Assembly: GCA_036320915.1 (NCBI GenBank)
Contig: JAXBDG010000011.1
Span: forward strand, 456,501 to 520,500
DNA length: 64,000 nucleotides
Source of the DNA: Linnemannia elongata
Lineage: Eukaryota; Mortierellomycota; Mortierellomycetes; Mortierellales; Mortierellaceae
Direction: 5' to 3'
How positions within the stretch are numbered: the first letter of the stretch is position 1; the number at the start of each line of letters is the position of its first letter. Shown here one piece after another: positions 21,515 through 33,366 of the stretch. The notes beneath the pieces were generated by a model. It made no database searches. It was not told where the DNA came from and saw nothing but the letters and a program-made list of their open reading frames with translations. A program made the position numbers and the translations under genes.

Positions 21515-24148
21515 TTAGCGAGTTGTCCGCCAGAGATCATCAGTAACAGGCGGCTTCTGGGCACAGATAACCCTCATGATCAACTCTGCCTTCTCATCCT
21601 GACACTCCATCTTCATCATTTCCATCGTCTCCTCAAAGAGTCCTTCCTCCAACCGGTTCATGTCAATAATCTCCTCCTTCAATGACTCGACCATATCCAA
21701 ATACGACCTCATCGCCACCTGGCCCCTCAATCCTGCCCACTCTCCCAGAGGGATACTATAATCGTAGCACTCCACATTGATCAATCCAGCGCCCAAGACA
21801 GTGGGCATGAGGGCTCCCATCAGCTGTGGAGGATTGAGTCCAGAGCTCAGAGCGGCCTGTTCGACCCACCGGTTGACTTTTGCAGTCTCGAGTCCGGCAC
21901 GGACGACCATTCCATCGGATTCTGCCATCTGGATCCATCCACCAGGACGAGTGAGTCGCCGCATTTCTGCAAAGTGGGGTGTCCATTCTTGGATGGGTGT
22001 CCTGAACGCACCTAGTCGCTGGTGAACAAGGTCAAACTCGCCTTCCTGGTCGCGAGCGTCACGCATGCGGAACTTGCAGTTCTCGGGGATCCGGAGTGGC
22101 AAATGTGTTGTATCCAGTAGAGAGTCCAGAGCATAGACCAATGTTTTTGGGTGTTTGATCGCCATATCCTATTACATACATGAGTGATGTACATTTATAC
22201 AATTGGTCAGAAACATGTATTGTACATCCTTGAAGTAAACCCTGATGTTACTCAACGTCATTTAAGAAGAAGAAAAAAAAGTAGATGGTCACTCACCATG
22301 GCCCAGTCGCCAGAGGCACAGTTGATGTCGATGGCCTTGCGGAAGGGCTTTGCAATCGGCGCCATCAGGTCCAGTTCATACGTGATCCTGTCAACATAAA
22401 ACGGTCTATTTTCAGGGTTGTTGTAACAAGGTGAGGCAAGTTCGACGAACGAGAGAAACAAGGTTAATAAGATTCGCACCAAACGAAGACGCTAAACGTA
22501 AAAACAGCATCACCAAACGAAGCAATATATTGTCAAGAACACACACACAAACGAAAACTAAAACGCCAACTTACGATTCGGGGTGGTCAAGTTCATCAGG
22601 GTAGACGGGTATAATAAAGCCAGGCGTTTCGGTGTCAGGGTTGAACGTAAGCGACTCGACAATATGGCCTAGCCAGCGATATATCCGTTCCCGCTTCTCG
22701 GTTTCGCGTGGGTTGGTCGGGAACTGTCTCGCCAGACGGGCAAAGACCTGATCGGCTGTGGGTGGACGTTGTGAAGAAGGGGAAGGTCCCATGTCGATGA
22801 GTGGTCCTGCACTTGCCAAGAAGGCCGATGGCTTTGGTGTCGTGGTATTGGGTCCGTTGTTAATAGAGGGGCGGTCGCGTTGTGGTTCTGCGGGGTATGT
22901 GGTGGTTAAGCGGGGTTGTTGCTGCTGCTGCTGGTAGTATGGTTGCTGTTGTTTTGGTGGGTAGGCTGTCGAATCTTGAGGGGCGTATTGGGCGGCGTCG
23001 TTCTGAACGTAGTACTGCGGCTGCGGTTGTTGATCCAATTTTGAGAACGACTCGTTCCGTACAGCGAGAGGAGTTGGACTGACACCCTGAACGTTCAGCA
23101 TACTACCCTGCCGACTGTTGTTGGCCGAGCCTTGTTGGTAGTGAAACGGAGGCATGGCCGCCGAGTTGCGCTGCTGGTGGTCCTGGTATTGGTTCTGGAT
23201 TCGCATATTTAGCTGCTGCTGTTGTTGTTGTTGCTGTTGTTGTCGGTCAGTCAGGTTCATAGCAGCAATGGACGAGGCCATGATGCCCTCCTCGGTATAG
23301 GGTGCTGCGACGTTGTTGGGGATAGAGACGGAGGATCGCATTCCTGTGTTCGTATCGGTGGGGTAATGGTGTTGCTGCTGAGACATCCTGCCGTTGGCCT
23401 GAAGGTGGTGAGGGGGGATCGACAAGGACTTTTGGTCTGGGCCCTGTTGTTGTTGCTGGAGTTTGTTGTACATTGTCTGTTGCTGTTGTTGTTGTTGTTG
23501 TGAGGAGGAATGCATAGCCAACGACATCTCCTGACCACTTGTCGCATTGTTGTTGTTGGAATAGCTATGATGATTGTTGCTGTCATAGCCATATCCGCCA
23601 TTGAGACCGTCGTGACCCTGACCCAGAGCGGCTGATGTCCTTGGCATTGTTCCTGACATACGAATTCCCCCACTCAGTCGACTTGTCCCTCCTCCCGCTC
23701 CTGCAGAGGGTCCTGAAGGATGACCACTCCCTGCTCCTTTACTGTTACCGCTATTAATGTTGTTGCGAGTGCCGTTTTGGAACTGATAGTGAAGACTCGA
23801 GTCCGAGGGCTTCTTGGTCTGGTCCAGCCGTCCCGGACTTGACAAGTTAGGATGATTCCAGCCAAGACCACCTCCAGGAGCGTTCAGAGTAGCAGTATCT
23901 GACCGATCAATAGGCGAAGAAGGCGAGGCCATGAATCCATGGATGGAATAATGCCCACTGTCGTTCAGAAGTGGGGACTGTTGCTGTTGATTGTGATATT
24001 GCTGTTGTTGACGACTGCTGCTGCTGCTGGTATTGATGTATTTGCTGGCTCGTACGCGGTCATTTCCTGTTCCGTTCCTAGATGACGACTTTTGGTAATA
24101 TTGGCCTTGTTGTTGCTGCTGCTGGTGCCGAGACTTTGTGTTGCCCAT
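21515..24148 (-). CDS. UMTA-like SAM-dependent methyltransferase-fold protein with long Gln/Asn-rich N-terminus
   Basis: Three exons: 24148-22575, 22387-22297 and 22168-21515, 772 residues. Residues 1-about 455 are low complexity with several poly-Gln blocks and Ser/Asn/Gly-rich parts. From about 458 (ADQVFARLARQFPTN) a class I methyltransferase-like domain runs to the end. Motif I reads AIDINCASGD (545-552 region) instead of the usual DxGxGxG, motif II is YALDSL, followed by EFDLVHQRL and RLTRPGGWIQMAESDG, typical of the fungal UMTA/LaeA-like group. The N-terminus MGNTKSR fits an N-myristoylation signal. Exon junctions fall within the conserved domain and restore it. Because two motif I glycines are replaced, cofactor binding is uncertain. 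Confidence 0.85.
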
Positions 24149-24951
24149 GATCGAGGGGTGTTGTTGAGGTTCGTCTTGGTTTTGGTTATTTGTAGTCGTC
24201 AGTAAGAAAGGAGTAGGAGGAGGATGATCGGATGATAAAGGGCGTGTCCAAGTGGTCGCGGGGGTGAGAGAAGGAGACGAGGAGGAAGACCGAGAGACGA
24301 CGAGGATAGATCCAGAGGCTGCTGCTGTTAGTCCTACTGCTGCTTGATGATGATGCGAAGAGGAGGAGGAGGAGGAAGGAGGAAGACCCTGAGCGTGAGC
24401 GAGAGCAAGGCCGTGGCCGTGAAGGTGGGCGTAAGAAGGGTCGAGGAGGTAGTTGGTGTTGGTGACAATCAGCGAGTGCTGTTGGTGGTTGTAATTGTAG
24501 TTGTAGTTGTTGTAGTTGCTGCTAATGATATTGGGACCAGGGCCGGCAAAGGGAGTTGAAGACGAGGAGGACGAAAGAGGCCGCAGCTGGAGCTGGTGCT
24601 GAAGGTGATGGTGGTTGTGGTTGTGGTTGTGGTAGTGTAGGTGCTGGTGTTGGTTGTGGGTGTGGTTGTGGTATGGATGATGGTGCAGCGTCGAGGTAAG
24701 GACAACCTTGTCGGTCTCAGGTCGGGGAGGATGATGTGGTTGTTGTTGAGGAAGAGGAGACCAGTGGAGCAGTGACGAAGACGACTGCGGTTGTTGCTGC
24801 TGGAGCTGGTGCTGCTGCTGGAGCTGCGATTGGAAGGACCGTGAGGGATCCGTTTGTGGAGGAGGAGGAAGGGGGTATGGGCGGGAAAGTAGGGGGGGTT
24901 GGAAAGTTGAACGAGAAAAGGAGGACGAAGGAGGTAAGGGGTATCAAAAGG

Positions 24952-24997
<46 letters not shown>

Positions 24998-26082
24998 GCA
25001 GGAAGGAGGAAGGAGGATGCCAATGAAAAAAAGCGAGGGAAAACAAGGATAACTTTAAGAGAAGTATGAAAAGAGAGGAGAGAGTGGAGCCGAAAGGGAG
25101 GACAAGAGTCGACAAAAGGGCGGTTATGTCCAAGGAGTATGCAAGCAGAAAGGCGGGTAGGATGTTGTTTGTTGTGTTTGTGGTGGTGTGTATGTAACTG
25201 GAGGTGTTAATATAGAGTAGACTCTCCCGCGGAGGATGAAAAACCCCAGTGAGGTAATAATAACGAAGTCAGCGAGCGATGAGCAAAAAAAGAAAGTGGG
25301 CTAGAAGGAAGGAGAGTGGCGATGAGAGGAGGCAGAGGTAAAGGGGAGAGAGAGAGAGAAAGAGAGAGGTAGAGAGGGTAAAGTAGAAGGTGATGAGAGA
25401 TGATGGGAGAAAGGGAAGGGAAAGGGAAAGGGAAAGGAAGAAGGAAGGAAGGGAAGGAAAGGCAGGAGGAAGAGAGAAGAGAAGAGGGAAAAGGGGGAAA
25501 AGAGCAAAGAGGTGGATTGTACGACTAATAATAATAACAAGTCAACGAGGTACTCGACTGCACTATACTCAAAAGAGGTGCATCCGAGCAAAGGTCATAG
25601 AGTTCGTTTCCATTTGACGCCCTGTCTTTCCTTTCTTCTTGCTTTTGCCTGGCCCTTGAACGACGCAACCGAGGGAGGGAGGGTGAGTTGGATGTATGAT
25701 GGGATAGGGATAGGGTTGGCGGAGGGGGAGATGAGAGCATTTTTTTCATTTCTCTCCTCCTCCTCCTCCTCTCCTCCTCCTCCTCCTCCTCCTCTCGGCC
25801 ACTCACTCAAGTGGTCAAATACATGTCCTACCATCGTTCCCCCTCCCCTATATCTTGCCTTTTGTCAGTGCTCAGCTGCTTGCTTGCTTGCTTGGTTTTT
25901 GCTTTTTAAGATGCCTTGTTTGCTCTCTCTCTTCTTTCGTTCATTCTTTTTTTTCTTTCTTCAGGGCAAGTAACCAAGCGCCTTCAATTGCTCTCATTCA
26001 GAAGGCACACACGCATCGCATCACTCACTTTCTTTGGTCTTCAACGATAAAACTATGCTTTCAAAGACAAGCGTCGCTCGAT

Positions 26083-26116
<34 letters not shown>

Positions 26117-26297
26117 AGTTTTGTTTATTTTTGTTGAATGGTCCCCTTTGTTTCGTTTTGTAAATGCAAACAAAAACAAAAAAGAACAGGAAAAAAAAAG
26201 AGAGTGTGCTAGTGTACAGAAATAGGGTGAGAGGAAGAATAACAGCGAGGGAAAATAAAAGAAAACAAGTATCAGGCGACAAAAGAGTGACATCTAT
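24149..26297. other. Long low-complexity intergenic region
   Basis: About 2.1 kb without a convincing gene. It contains GT/GA-rich triplet repeats just upstream of the methyltransferase start, a (GA)n tract at about 24954-24995, AGGAA/GGGAAA purine repeats at 25400-25510, a CTC-rich tract near 25755-25800, and 31 T at 26085-26115. ORFs here are Ser/Thr- or Glu/Arg-rich translations of these repeats. Confidence 0.6.
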
Positions 26298-27704
26298 CTA
26301 CCACTCAAAGTCACCGTTGGCCTTGTGGAAGAGATAGTCGCGACCATTGATCAACATGATACCGTCCTTGAGGACGCACTTCCACTTGCTCTTGGTCCTC
26401 GACACCTTGTCGTACTGGCAGAGCACAATGTTATCCGATTCCTCATCCATATCTCCATCACTGTCATCCAAATCCGAGCCCAGTCCCGTATCATCCTCTG
26501 TCCCGTTGTTATCATCATCGTCTCCTCCATCCACCTGTCCAATCGAGAACCCCTCCATAGGTCCCAGTCCCAGTCCATCGCGCTTCATCTTGCGCGCAGC
26601 ACGATCCGACATAGTCAACGTAAACGTCATCTCACCGTCTTGGTCCTTGCCCTCCTGGATCTTCTTTTCAATGTATGCATCCAGTTCCTGTCTGTTCATC
26701 ATCTCCAGCTCAACAGTCTCGGCATCGGCTGGTCCATCGTGCTGAGGAATGTTGTTATTGTTGCTGTTAGCGTTGCTGTTGTTTGCTCCGTTACGACCTC
26801 CGCCAGGAAGCGAAATGCCTCCGCGAGATGGCGCGTACTGTTGGGGTCTGCCGACATTGCCATGGTCTCCCTGTAATGTGGTTGAATTGGCGAGGTTGGC
26901 TGCAGGTGTCTGTTCCACGCGATAGTTGTACGCCTATGCAAATTGAACAGCAATACAACCACATAGCGCGTTAATGTATTGCCGTGACATGTTTTTTGCC
27001 ACCAAAAATAAAATAAAAAATAAGAAACTTACGGGAGCGGATGCTGGAGGTGCAACGGGGACAGGAGGAAGAGGCAAGGAGGGGAGAGGTGGCAGAGTAG
27101 GTGGGTGAGCAGCTGCCGAAGTAGCAGGAGCTGGAGCACTGGCAGAGGTAGCAGCGGGAGCTGGGGCAGAAGCCGAGCTGGAGGTCTGGGCTGAAGAAGT
27201 AGCTGGCTGTTCGTAGGCTGGCTCCTCAAAAGGGTACGACTCGACTGCCGCGGCTGGCTCTGAAGGTTGGTTAGCGGCCACCTTGGACTGAGCAAGCTTT
27301 GCTTCCCACGACTACATAAAAGAGAAAACATCAAGGTATGATGGTAACAATAATAGGATGGTAAGTCAACAATTCCTTGAAAGTGTGTCCAAGAGTGTTG
27401 ACTGCTTGGTGTGTTTGGTGATCTGAATTGCAGATTCCAGAGTGGCAAGAAAACACCAAGTCGCTTACTCTCTGAAGCTCATGCATAATAGTCTCGTCGA
27501 CTCCCATGTCCTCAAAGTCGCGGCGAACGTTGGTGATCACGTCGTCGATGACGAACCGGTAAACGGCAGTCTATTTTGCATGTGAATAACAAAAAGTCAA
27601 AAGGTTGATGAGTTGCGATGGTTCGTTCAGACATCATAAAACAGATCATACTCCGTCAGGTGCAAAAGAACAATGATGTGACATACGACGGTGCTGTTGG
27701 CCAT
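26298..27704 (-). CDS. TOA1: Transcription factor IIA large subunit (alpha/beta)
   Basis: TFIIA stabilises TBP on promoter DNA in RNA polymerase II initiation. Four exons: 27704-27687, 27570-27469, 27311-27033 and 26933-26298, 344 residues. The N-terminal part (VYRFVIDDVITNVRRDFED...SWEAKLAQSKV) forms half of the four-helix bundle. A Pro/Ala/Ser-rich and Asn/Gly-rich linker follows. An acidic segment then precedes the C-terminal beta-barrel part (VLCQYDKVSRTKSKWKC, then GIMLINGRDYLFHKANGDFEW). The first exon encodes only six residues; the start is supported by MANSTV resembling known TFIIA N-termini. The gene lies 295 bp downstream of CDK1 on the same strand. The small subunit is at 52184-52855. 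Confidence 0.93.
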
Positions 27705-27998
27705 GGTGTTTTTCTTTCTGCTGCTTTATTCAGTTGTGTAGGGTGACTGGGGGGCTCTGTCTGTGGAGGACGAAGAAGGGCGACAACTGAAAGAGAAGAG
27801 GGATTAGGGCGACAAAGAAAGGAGGTGTTAGGAGATGGAGGAGGAAGAGGAAAAAGGAAGGGAAGGAGGAAGTGGGACGAAGGACAAAAGAAATTGGGTG
27901 TTGCAGTCAGTATTTATACTGACACGTCATGTCCACGTACACGCAACGCCGTACGTGTTTTTATTCATTTGAACATTTGCTTTTCCGCGGTTGGCACT

Positions 27999-29403
27999 CT
28001 AGTGGCTACGGATTTCAACGCGTGCTTGGCCAGGGGGGACATGCTGATGGGTACCAGCTCGGATGCTATCAAAGTATGGGTGCATCAAAGCTATGCAACG
28101 ACAAGTAAAGGGGGAGATCAGTACGGTCAGCTTTCCTCAATCCCTTCCTCTGACACCCGACAATCACTGCTTTGCAGACGCAAAAGCCCCTTTCAGACAT
28201 ACCTCGCTTGGCAGAGATGCGCCGGGCAGGGTCATACTCGATCATCTGCCCCAAGAGATCCACCCCTTCAGCACAAAGCGAAGGCAATGTTTGCTCTAAG
28301 GGTTGACGGTGCCACTGTGGGAATGTCGGTTTCCAGTCCTTCAAAGTTGTCACTCCTGGCCAGATCTCGTCGTTAGGTGTTCCGCGCAGCCTAAAGATCC
28401 TGAACAACTCGTCAATCTCCGAATCGCCTAGCAAATAGTTCGACGGGCAACAAGGATATAGGGTTAATGAAAGTCCCAGAATATGAAAGTAACCTTGAAC
28501 AGAGGTATCTTTAAGAGGCGCTATACCAGGGAAGAGGGGTTTCTTGAGGACCATCTCAGCAAAGATGCACCCAATGCTCCACATATCAACAGCAGTCGAG
28601 TAATGCTTAGAGCCCATCAAGATCTCAGGTGCTCGGTACCACAGCGTCACGACTTCATGAGTGTACGCCCTGAGGGGAATCCCAAAAGCACGCGCAAGCC
28701 CAAAGTCGGCTAGTTTCAGGTTCCTGCTCTCGTCAATCAAGAGATTCTGGGGTTTCAAGTCTCGGTGTAGCACACGGCGAGCATGACAGTATTCCACGCC
28801 CCTGATCAATTGGTACAAGTACTCCTATATCCCGTGTTACAAGAAAGTATAACATTCCAGTCAGTAACTTGCCTCTTTTTTTTTGTGCCTGGATTGGACT
28901 GAATCCAGTCCTCTGTGTTGCTTTGACCTCTCATTATGCGCAGTGCATGTCCAGTGAAAAAAAAAGAATACCTTGACTTGATCCAGAGGCAAGCCAGTGA
29001 TGGTGGTGGTGGGTAAGGTGTCCATGTACTTTTTGAGATCCAGATCCAGAAACTCAAATACCAAATACAGTCGGTTCTCGTCGTGAATGATATCCAGCAA
29101 CCTAAATGGCACGAATTGTACAAAAGAGACTGGTCAGGTCAGCGCATAAACATTTCAACTCCTGAATGGACAATGGCACGAAGGAAAAAAGGGAAAGGGA
29201 AAACTGAGTGAGGGAGCGAAAATAAAAATAGGAGGTGAAGGAAGGGAAAAAAGGGACTTACTGGACGACATGGTCATGCTTTAGTTCCTTCAGCAGCGAG
29301 ATCTCACGAATAGCCGTACTGGGCACGCCTGTCAAGTATTGAGAGCGAGAGAGTTAAAAATGAGGTTATGAAGTGATGGCTAATAGTTAGCGGTTTGGTT
29401 TAC

Positions 29404-29439
<36 letters not shown>

Positions 29440-29721
29440 GCAGCAATAGGAAGCAGGTTAGTCCATGCCTTCATCCTCGTTCTCTAGACGGATCTTTTTC
29501 AGGGCTACAATGCGTCCTGTCGCCTTTTCACTATTGCAATGAGAAAGTAGATAACGGTTCAGCGTGAGAGATGAGATACAATGTTCACAAGCCGACAGCA
29601 ACAAAGAGGCATGAGAGAAAAGGTGACAAGGGGTGTACAGCTAGGTGTTTTACGTTGCTTTGTAGACGACGCCATAGGTGCCTTCACCGATTTTTTCGAG
29701 TTTCTGATAAGCGTCGGACAT
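27999..29721 (-). CDS. CDK1: Cyclin-dependent kinase 1 (Cdc2/Cdc28 type)
   Basis: Master Ser/Thr kinase of the cell cycle, active with cyclins. Seven exons: 29721-29654, 29530-29469, 29328-29262, 29101-28972, 28824-28527, 28427-28203, 28090-27999; 313 residues. It has the glycine loop [12 protein letters not shown] with the inhibitory Thr-Tyr pair, catalytic Lys in VALKKIRL, cyclin-binding helix PSTAIRE (split by an intron just before VPSTAIRE), [17 protein letters not shown], activation segment [14 protein letters not shown], and [19 protein letters not shown]. Intron 2 (29468-29329) uses a GC donor (GAAG/GCATGG) and holds a run of 32 A on the sense strand. With this junction the frame gives [12 protein letters not shown] exactly as in the family. 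The start matches the usual short N-terminus. Confidence 0.95.
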
Positions 29722-30456
29722 GATGTATTTGAATGTGCCGTGAAAGAGAGGGGGAGGTGAATGAAGAATGAGGAATGTGAATGAGAAAAAGAGGGACGAA
29801 GAATTAAGGAAGGGAAGTGCGCAAAGCGAAGAGGGGAGAAAAAGAAGAAGAAGGGAGGTTAGCGGCATGAAAGGGAAAAGGGAAAAGAATAAAGCAGGAA
29901 AGGAATAGTAGGACTGAACACATCGAGAGTTGAAGGGAAGAAGGGGGTGGCGGAGAGAAGGGGAGAGAGCACGGAAGCACTAAGGGAAGGGAAGCAAAGG
30001 AAGAAAAAAGCAAGGAAGGAAGTCATTGGGAATAGAAGAGAAGGAAGCAAAGTGCTATAGACCTCCTTGGTTTCTTTCAAAGAGCGATCTTATCATAGTG
30101 ATGGTGGCAATGTCAATAATAAAAAAAGAAACACGACCTGAACGCGTTTACTGCTTTTCTTCGTTCTTTGTTCGGTGCTATCGAATTTTCCCATTTCAGA
30201 ACGAAACCGTGGCATCCATCCGACCTTGTTTGACAGGTTCGCAGTCACGATTGACAGCCTTCATATTTCGATTGCTGACAAAAGGGACAAAAGTAACAAA
30301 AAGGATGTTCTCCGAAGGTCGTTGTCCCTTCTTCTTCTCACTCTTGCATCACTTCTTCCTTCCTTCCTGTTTTCTCTTCATCCTCTCTGATCACTCCTTC
30401 CCTTGCCTCCACACCTTACCCCTTACCCCTACCACATACAACACACATACATCAAA
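29722..30456. promoter_or_regulatory. Divergent promoter region CDK1 / COX17
   Basis: 735 bp between divergent start codons; no gene seen. The CDK1-proximal part is strongly purine-rich on the plus strand (GGGAAAAGG types), that is, a pyrimidine-rich leader for CDK1. The COX17-proximal part is C/T-rich on the plus strand. Confidence 0.5.
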
Positions 30457-30684
30457 ATGGCCCCAGCACCCACAACCGTCGTCGCCTCCCCTGCCCCCTC
30501 CGCTCCTACCTCAGCACCAACAGGCCCCATCGGTGCCGACGGCAAGCCTCTCAAGCCTTGCTGCGCATGCCCCGAGACCAAGAAGGCCCGTGACCAGTGC
30601 GTCTTCAACCTTGGCGAAGAAAACTGCCTCGACATGATCAAGGCCCACCAGCAGTGTCTCCGTGACCTCGGATTCAAGATCTAA
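30457..30684 (+). CDS. COX17: Cytochrome c oxidase copper chaperone Cox17
   Basis: Cox17 delivers Cu(I) to Sco1 and Cox11 in the mitochondrial intermembrane space for cytochrome c oxidase assembly. Single exon of 75 residues with start context ATCAAAATGGCC; a Met 18 codons upstream in the same frame has a poorer context and precedes non-conserved sequence. The core [16 protein letters not shown] holds the copper-binding CC pair and the first Cx9C half. [21 protein letters not shown] holds the second Cx9C, the substrate pattern for Mia40 import. The N-terminal 30 residues are Ala/Pro-rich, longer than in yeast. No intron is seen. Confidence 0.95.
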   Translation: MAPAPTTVVASPAPSAPTSAPTGPIGADGKPLKPCCACPETKKARDQCVFNLGEENCLDMIKAHQQCLRDLGFKI

Positions 30685-31700
30685 ACTCGCTTCGACATCC
30701 GCTTTTTCGTCCTTTGCTGGATCACACCACTCCACAAAATCAGGAAAGCACACATTCGGAGCAACACAAAGGGGAACTTGATCCTGATCAACACCCGCAT
30801 TGCACCTTTTCCTTTCTGATCAGGAATCACGGGGACCGGCTTTCCTTGTCCACAACCTATTACCGCCACTACCATTACTCATACGCATTGTTACCATAGA
30901 CACACACTGCAGTTGTCCTCCAGACCTGCATTCACTTTTTTTTCAAGTAAAAAGATTCAAAAAAACATGAGATCAAGTGTCCCCCCTCTCCCCTCCACTG
31001 TCTTTACTTAATACTACTTGTACAGTCAGCAACGCCCGGCCAAAAATCGGATGCGCCCAATTCTGGCTACTTCCGGCTTTCCGCACGAATTGCGAATTTT
31101 TCGTGGAACAATAGAACATAGTATCCTCCGCAGAGGTACCCCGCTCCGCTCAAAGCAGCATCATTGCATGATGCATGTCCGACCTTGCACACGACATTTT
31201 CCTTCCTTTTCTCTCTTAAAATGAAGCAACCAGCTTGGAGGTGGTCTGCATTGGAATTTGTCATTTTACTGATATCGATTGAATCCCAGTGAAAGAAAAG
31301 CATCCGCAAGGGTGAGAGAGGAAAAGAAGGAGTGGGAAATCAAGGGTATTGGTGCAACCTTTTTTGTTTTGGTGTTTGGTGTTTTGTTGTGTGTTTTTCT
31401 GTCGTTTTTCTTTTGTCTTCTTCACATTCCCTCATTTCCATCACGCCATAGTTCACCCTTTTCCCGCCACACTTATGAACCGCGACAAATACAATGCTCT
31501 AAAGTCGGATGAAAATGAATGCACGTATTCTTCAATGTACTTGCATCCGACATTTCCGAGCTCTTGGCCCCCGTTTCCATTTTTTTTTTTTTTTTTTTCC
31601 TTTTGCGCACCCTTTTTCAACTTTCAATGGGATAATTTCCTTGCCTTTATTTTTGATGTTTTTGCTGCAAGAGGAATATGTTCTGATGATCGCAGACCAT
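30685..31700. other. Intergenic region COX17 to OPI3
   Basis: 1 kb between convergent genes with no supported ORF. T-rich tracts at 31375-31440 and 31578-31600. Nothing else recognised. Confidence 0.5.
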
Positions 31701-31982
31701 TTACAGCTCCTTCTTGGACTCTGTTCCAATGGCGGCTGTGGTTGAAACAGCCTGAGGGTTGGCGCGACTCTCGTCCCGCTTCCTATAGATCTCACTCGTA
31801 AATGGACTATCAATACAAGGAAACAAAAAAAGATATCAATACCATTTGCATGGTCACGTCGTTTTTTTTTCTCCCCAATGATCCGGGTTTAGTGAGGCTC
31901 TTACCCCTCAAAGGCCAACGCGATGCGGTAGACCAAATGGACAAATCCAGACAAATAGATTCCCGCAGGACTCGACGACCTA

Positions 31983-32015
<33 letters not shown>

Positions 32016-32934
32016 AGCCAGAAAACAAACAAACGTCGTCTTTGTGAACCTCGTATCCCTATCTGAATGAGATCTATTGCCAAACATAATCAAGACCCTA
32101 GATCCTGTCATGTCCTATACCAGAGTGCGGTGCCAAGACTCATCAACGCGGTGCCATTATACATCGGGTCGTCGTTCACATTAAACGGGAATGATATCAC
32201 CCGTGCATCCATCAGGATCCCAAAGTAGTCGCCTATTTCCAGGACAAGGATTAAAAAAAAAAAACGAGGTCAAAAAGCGAGGTTAAGGTCAAGAAAAGTG
32301 TTGGTCCATGAAAACTACAATTAACGTCCAGCATGCGCATTGGTGTCGAACGTGTTTTTGTTTTTACCAAGGAATGTCCCGGTGACTCCGAGGGCGAAAA
32401 AGGATGCCATGACAAGGGTGAATCCGACAACGAAGAAGACATATGCAGCGACCTGGGTAAAGAGCATTTGGAAGCATTCCGCCTTGGGTTGGTGGAGCAT
32501 TGCCTTCTCAAAGCTATGTCATGTCGGTCAAAATCGGGGGGAGCGTGAGAACATTGTAACAAATAGAAGGGCTGACAAAGGACATGATGATGATGATAAG
32601 GACTCACGTCAGGAAGCGAATGGCACCGAGGGTTTGGATGACAGCTGCTAGTGCATAGCATCCATAGTACCTGTTGCCTTTAAAGAACTTTGTAATGAAC
32701 TTTGTCTTATACTCTGCATTTGAAGATAGTTATGTCAATTGGTATCGATATTACTGAGTGTGGCAGTTAAACAAAGGTCAGAATTGTAGAAAAGGCGATC
32801 GGTATTGTACCTCGTCGGGCGACCACATTCCAGAAGAAAGGGTTAAAGGCGATTGAAAAGACGGATATCCAGAACCAAGGGTTGGAGAGATCCACGTCTA
32901 GGGCGGACTTTTTGAAGCACTGCGACACTTCCAT
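31701..32934 (-). CDS. OPI3: Phospholipid methyltransferase, Opi3/PEMT type
   Basis: Catalyses the last SAM-dependent N-methylations from phosphatidyl-monomethylethanolamine to phosphatidylcholine in the ER membrane. Six exons: 32934-32811, 32713-32608, 32513-32368, 32232-32121, 31979-31905, 31806-31701; 222 residues, close to yeast Opi3 (206). Hallmarks are FNPFFWNVVARREY near the N-terminus, GVTGTFLGDYFGILMDARV, FPFNVNDDPMYNGT, then SPAGIYLSGFVHLVYRIAL and FEGPFTSEIYRKRDE, with four predicted membrane segments. It ends KKEL, a lysine-containing tail that fits ER residence. Intron 4 (32120-31980) carries 30 T on the sense strand directly before its acceptor. All six junctions restore the family sequence. 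Confidence 0.94.
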
Positions 32935-33200
32935 GAGGTTGATACCAGGGTGAATAGGGGCGAATAGAATGAAAAAGAGGAGTGAGGAGTGAGGGTGTGA
33001 GGCAGAGAGAGAATTGAAAGAGAGGAAGAGGAAGAGAGAGAGGAATAAGAAAACAAGAGGAAAAAAAACGAGGGTGGTTGTTGAAGTTGTTTACTTTTGG
33101 TTGGGTGTGATATATGCGTTGTTGTAAGGGCGTGGTCAGAGGATAGCATCCCAATGGACCAGAAGTGACAGCAGTGCTAGTTTACTTTTCTGAGCAATGA

Positions 33201-33366
33201 TTACTCGACAGAGTCCCTCTGTCTCAGGGGTGGGAGGCCATGATGGACAGTGAACGTCCACAACGCCTCGATGCCGCCCATATCCCACACGTGTGATCTA
33301 CGAGAGGCGCGCAGCTGATCCTTTTGGTCGTTGTAGGCAACGAACGTGTCATTGTACCTTTGCTTT
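33201..33366 (-). CDS. Orphan terminal exon of an unrecognised small protein
   Basis: An open frame of 54 codons follows a good acceptor (TTTCATTTCGTAG) on the minus strand and ends in TAA. It reads KQRYNDTFVAYNDQKDQL, then RASRRSHVWDMGGIEALW, then TFTVHHGLPPLRQRDSVE. The composition is protein-like and clearly better than the other two frames. I could not place the upstream exon: the ATG near 33754 leads only to a short Asn-rich frame. I do not recognise the family; a small mitochondrial or membrane-associated protein is possible but unsupported. Confidence 0.3.

Noticed and set aside
24469..25133. Thr/Ser/Leu-rich minus-strand ORFs
   Set aside because: They are translations of GT/GA/CT simple repeats with no conserved content.
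25301..25834. Glu/Arg- or Ser/Phe-rich ORFs on both strands
   Set aside because: Purine-rich tandem repeats keep several frames open; no start context or domain.
30403..30456. Upstream in-frame Met as the COX17 start
   Set aside because: The extra 18 residues (Pro/Tyr/His-rich) are unlike Cox17 and the internal ATG has the better context.
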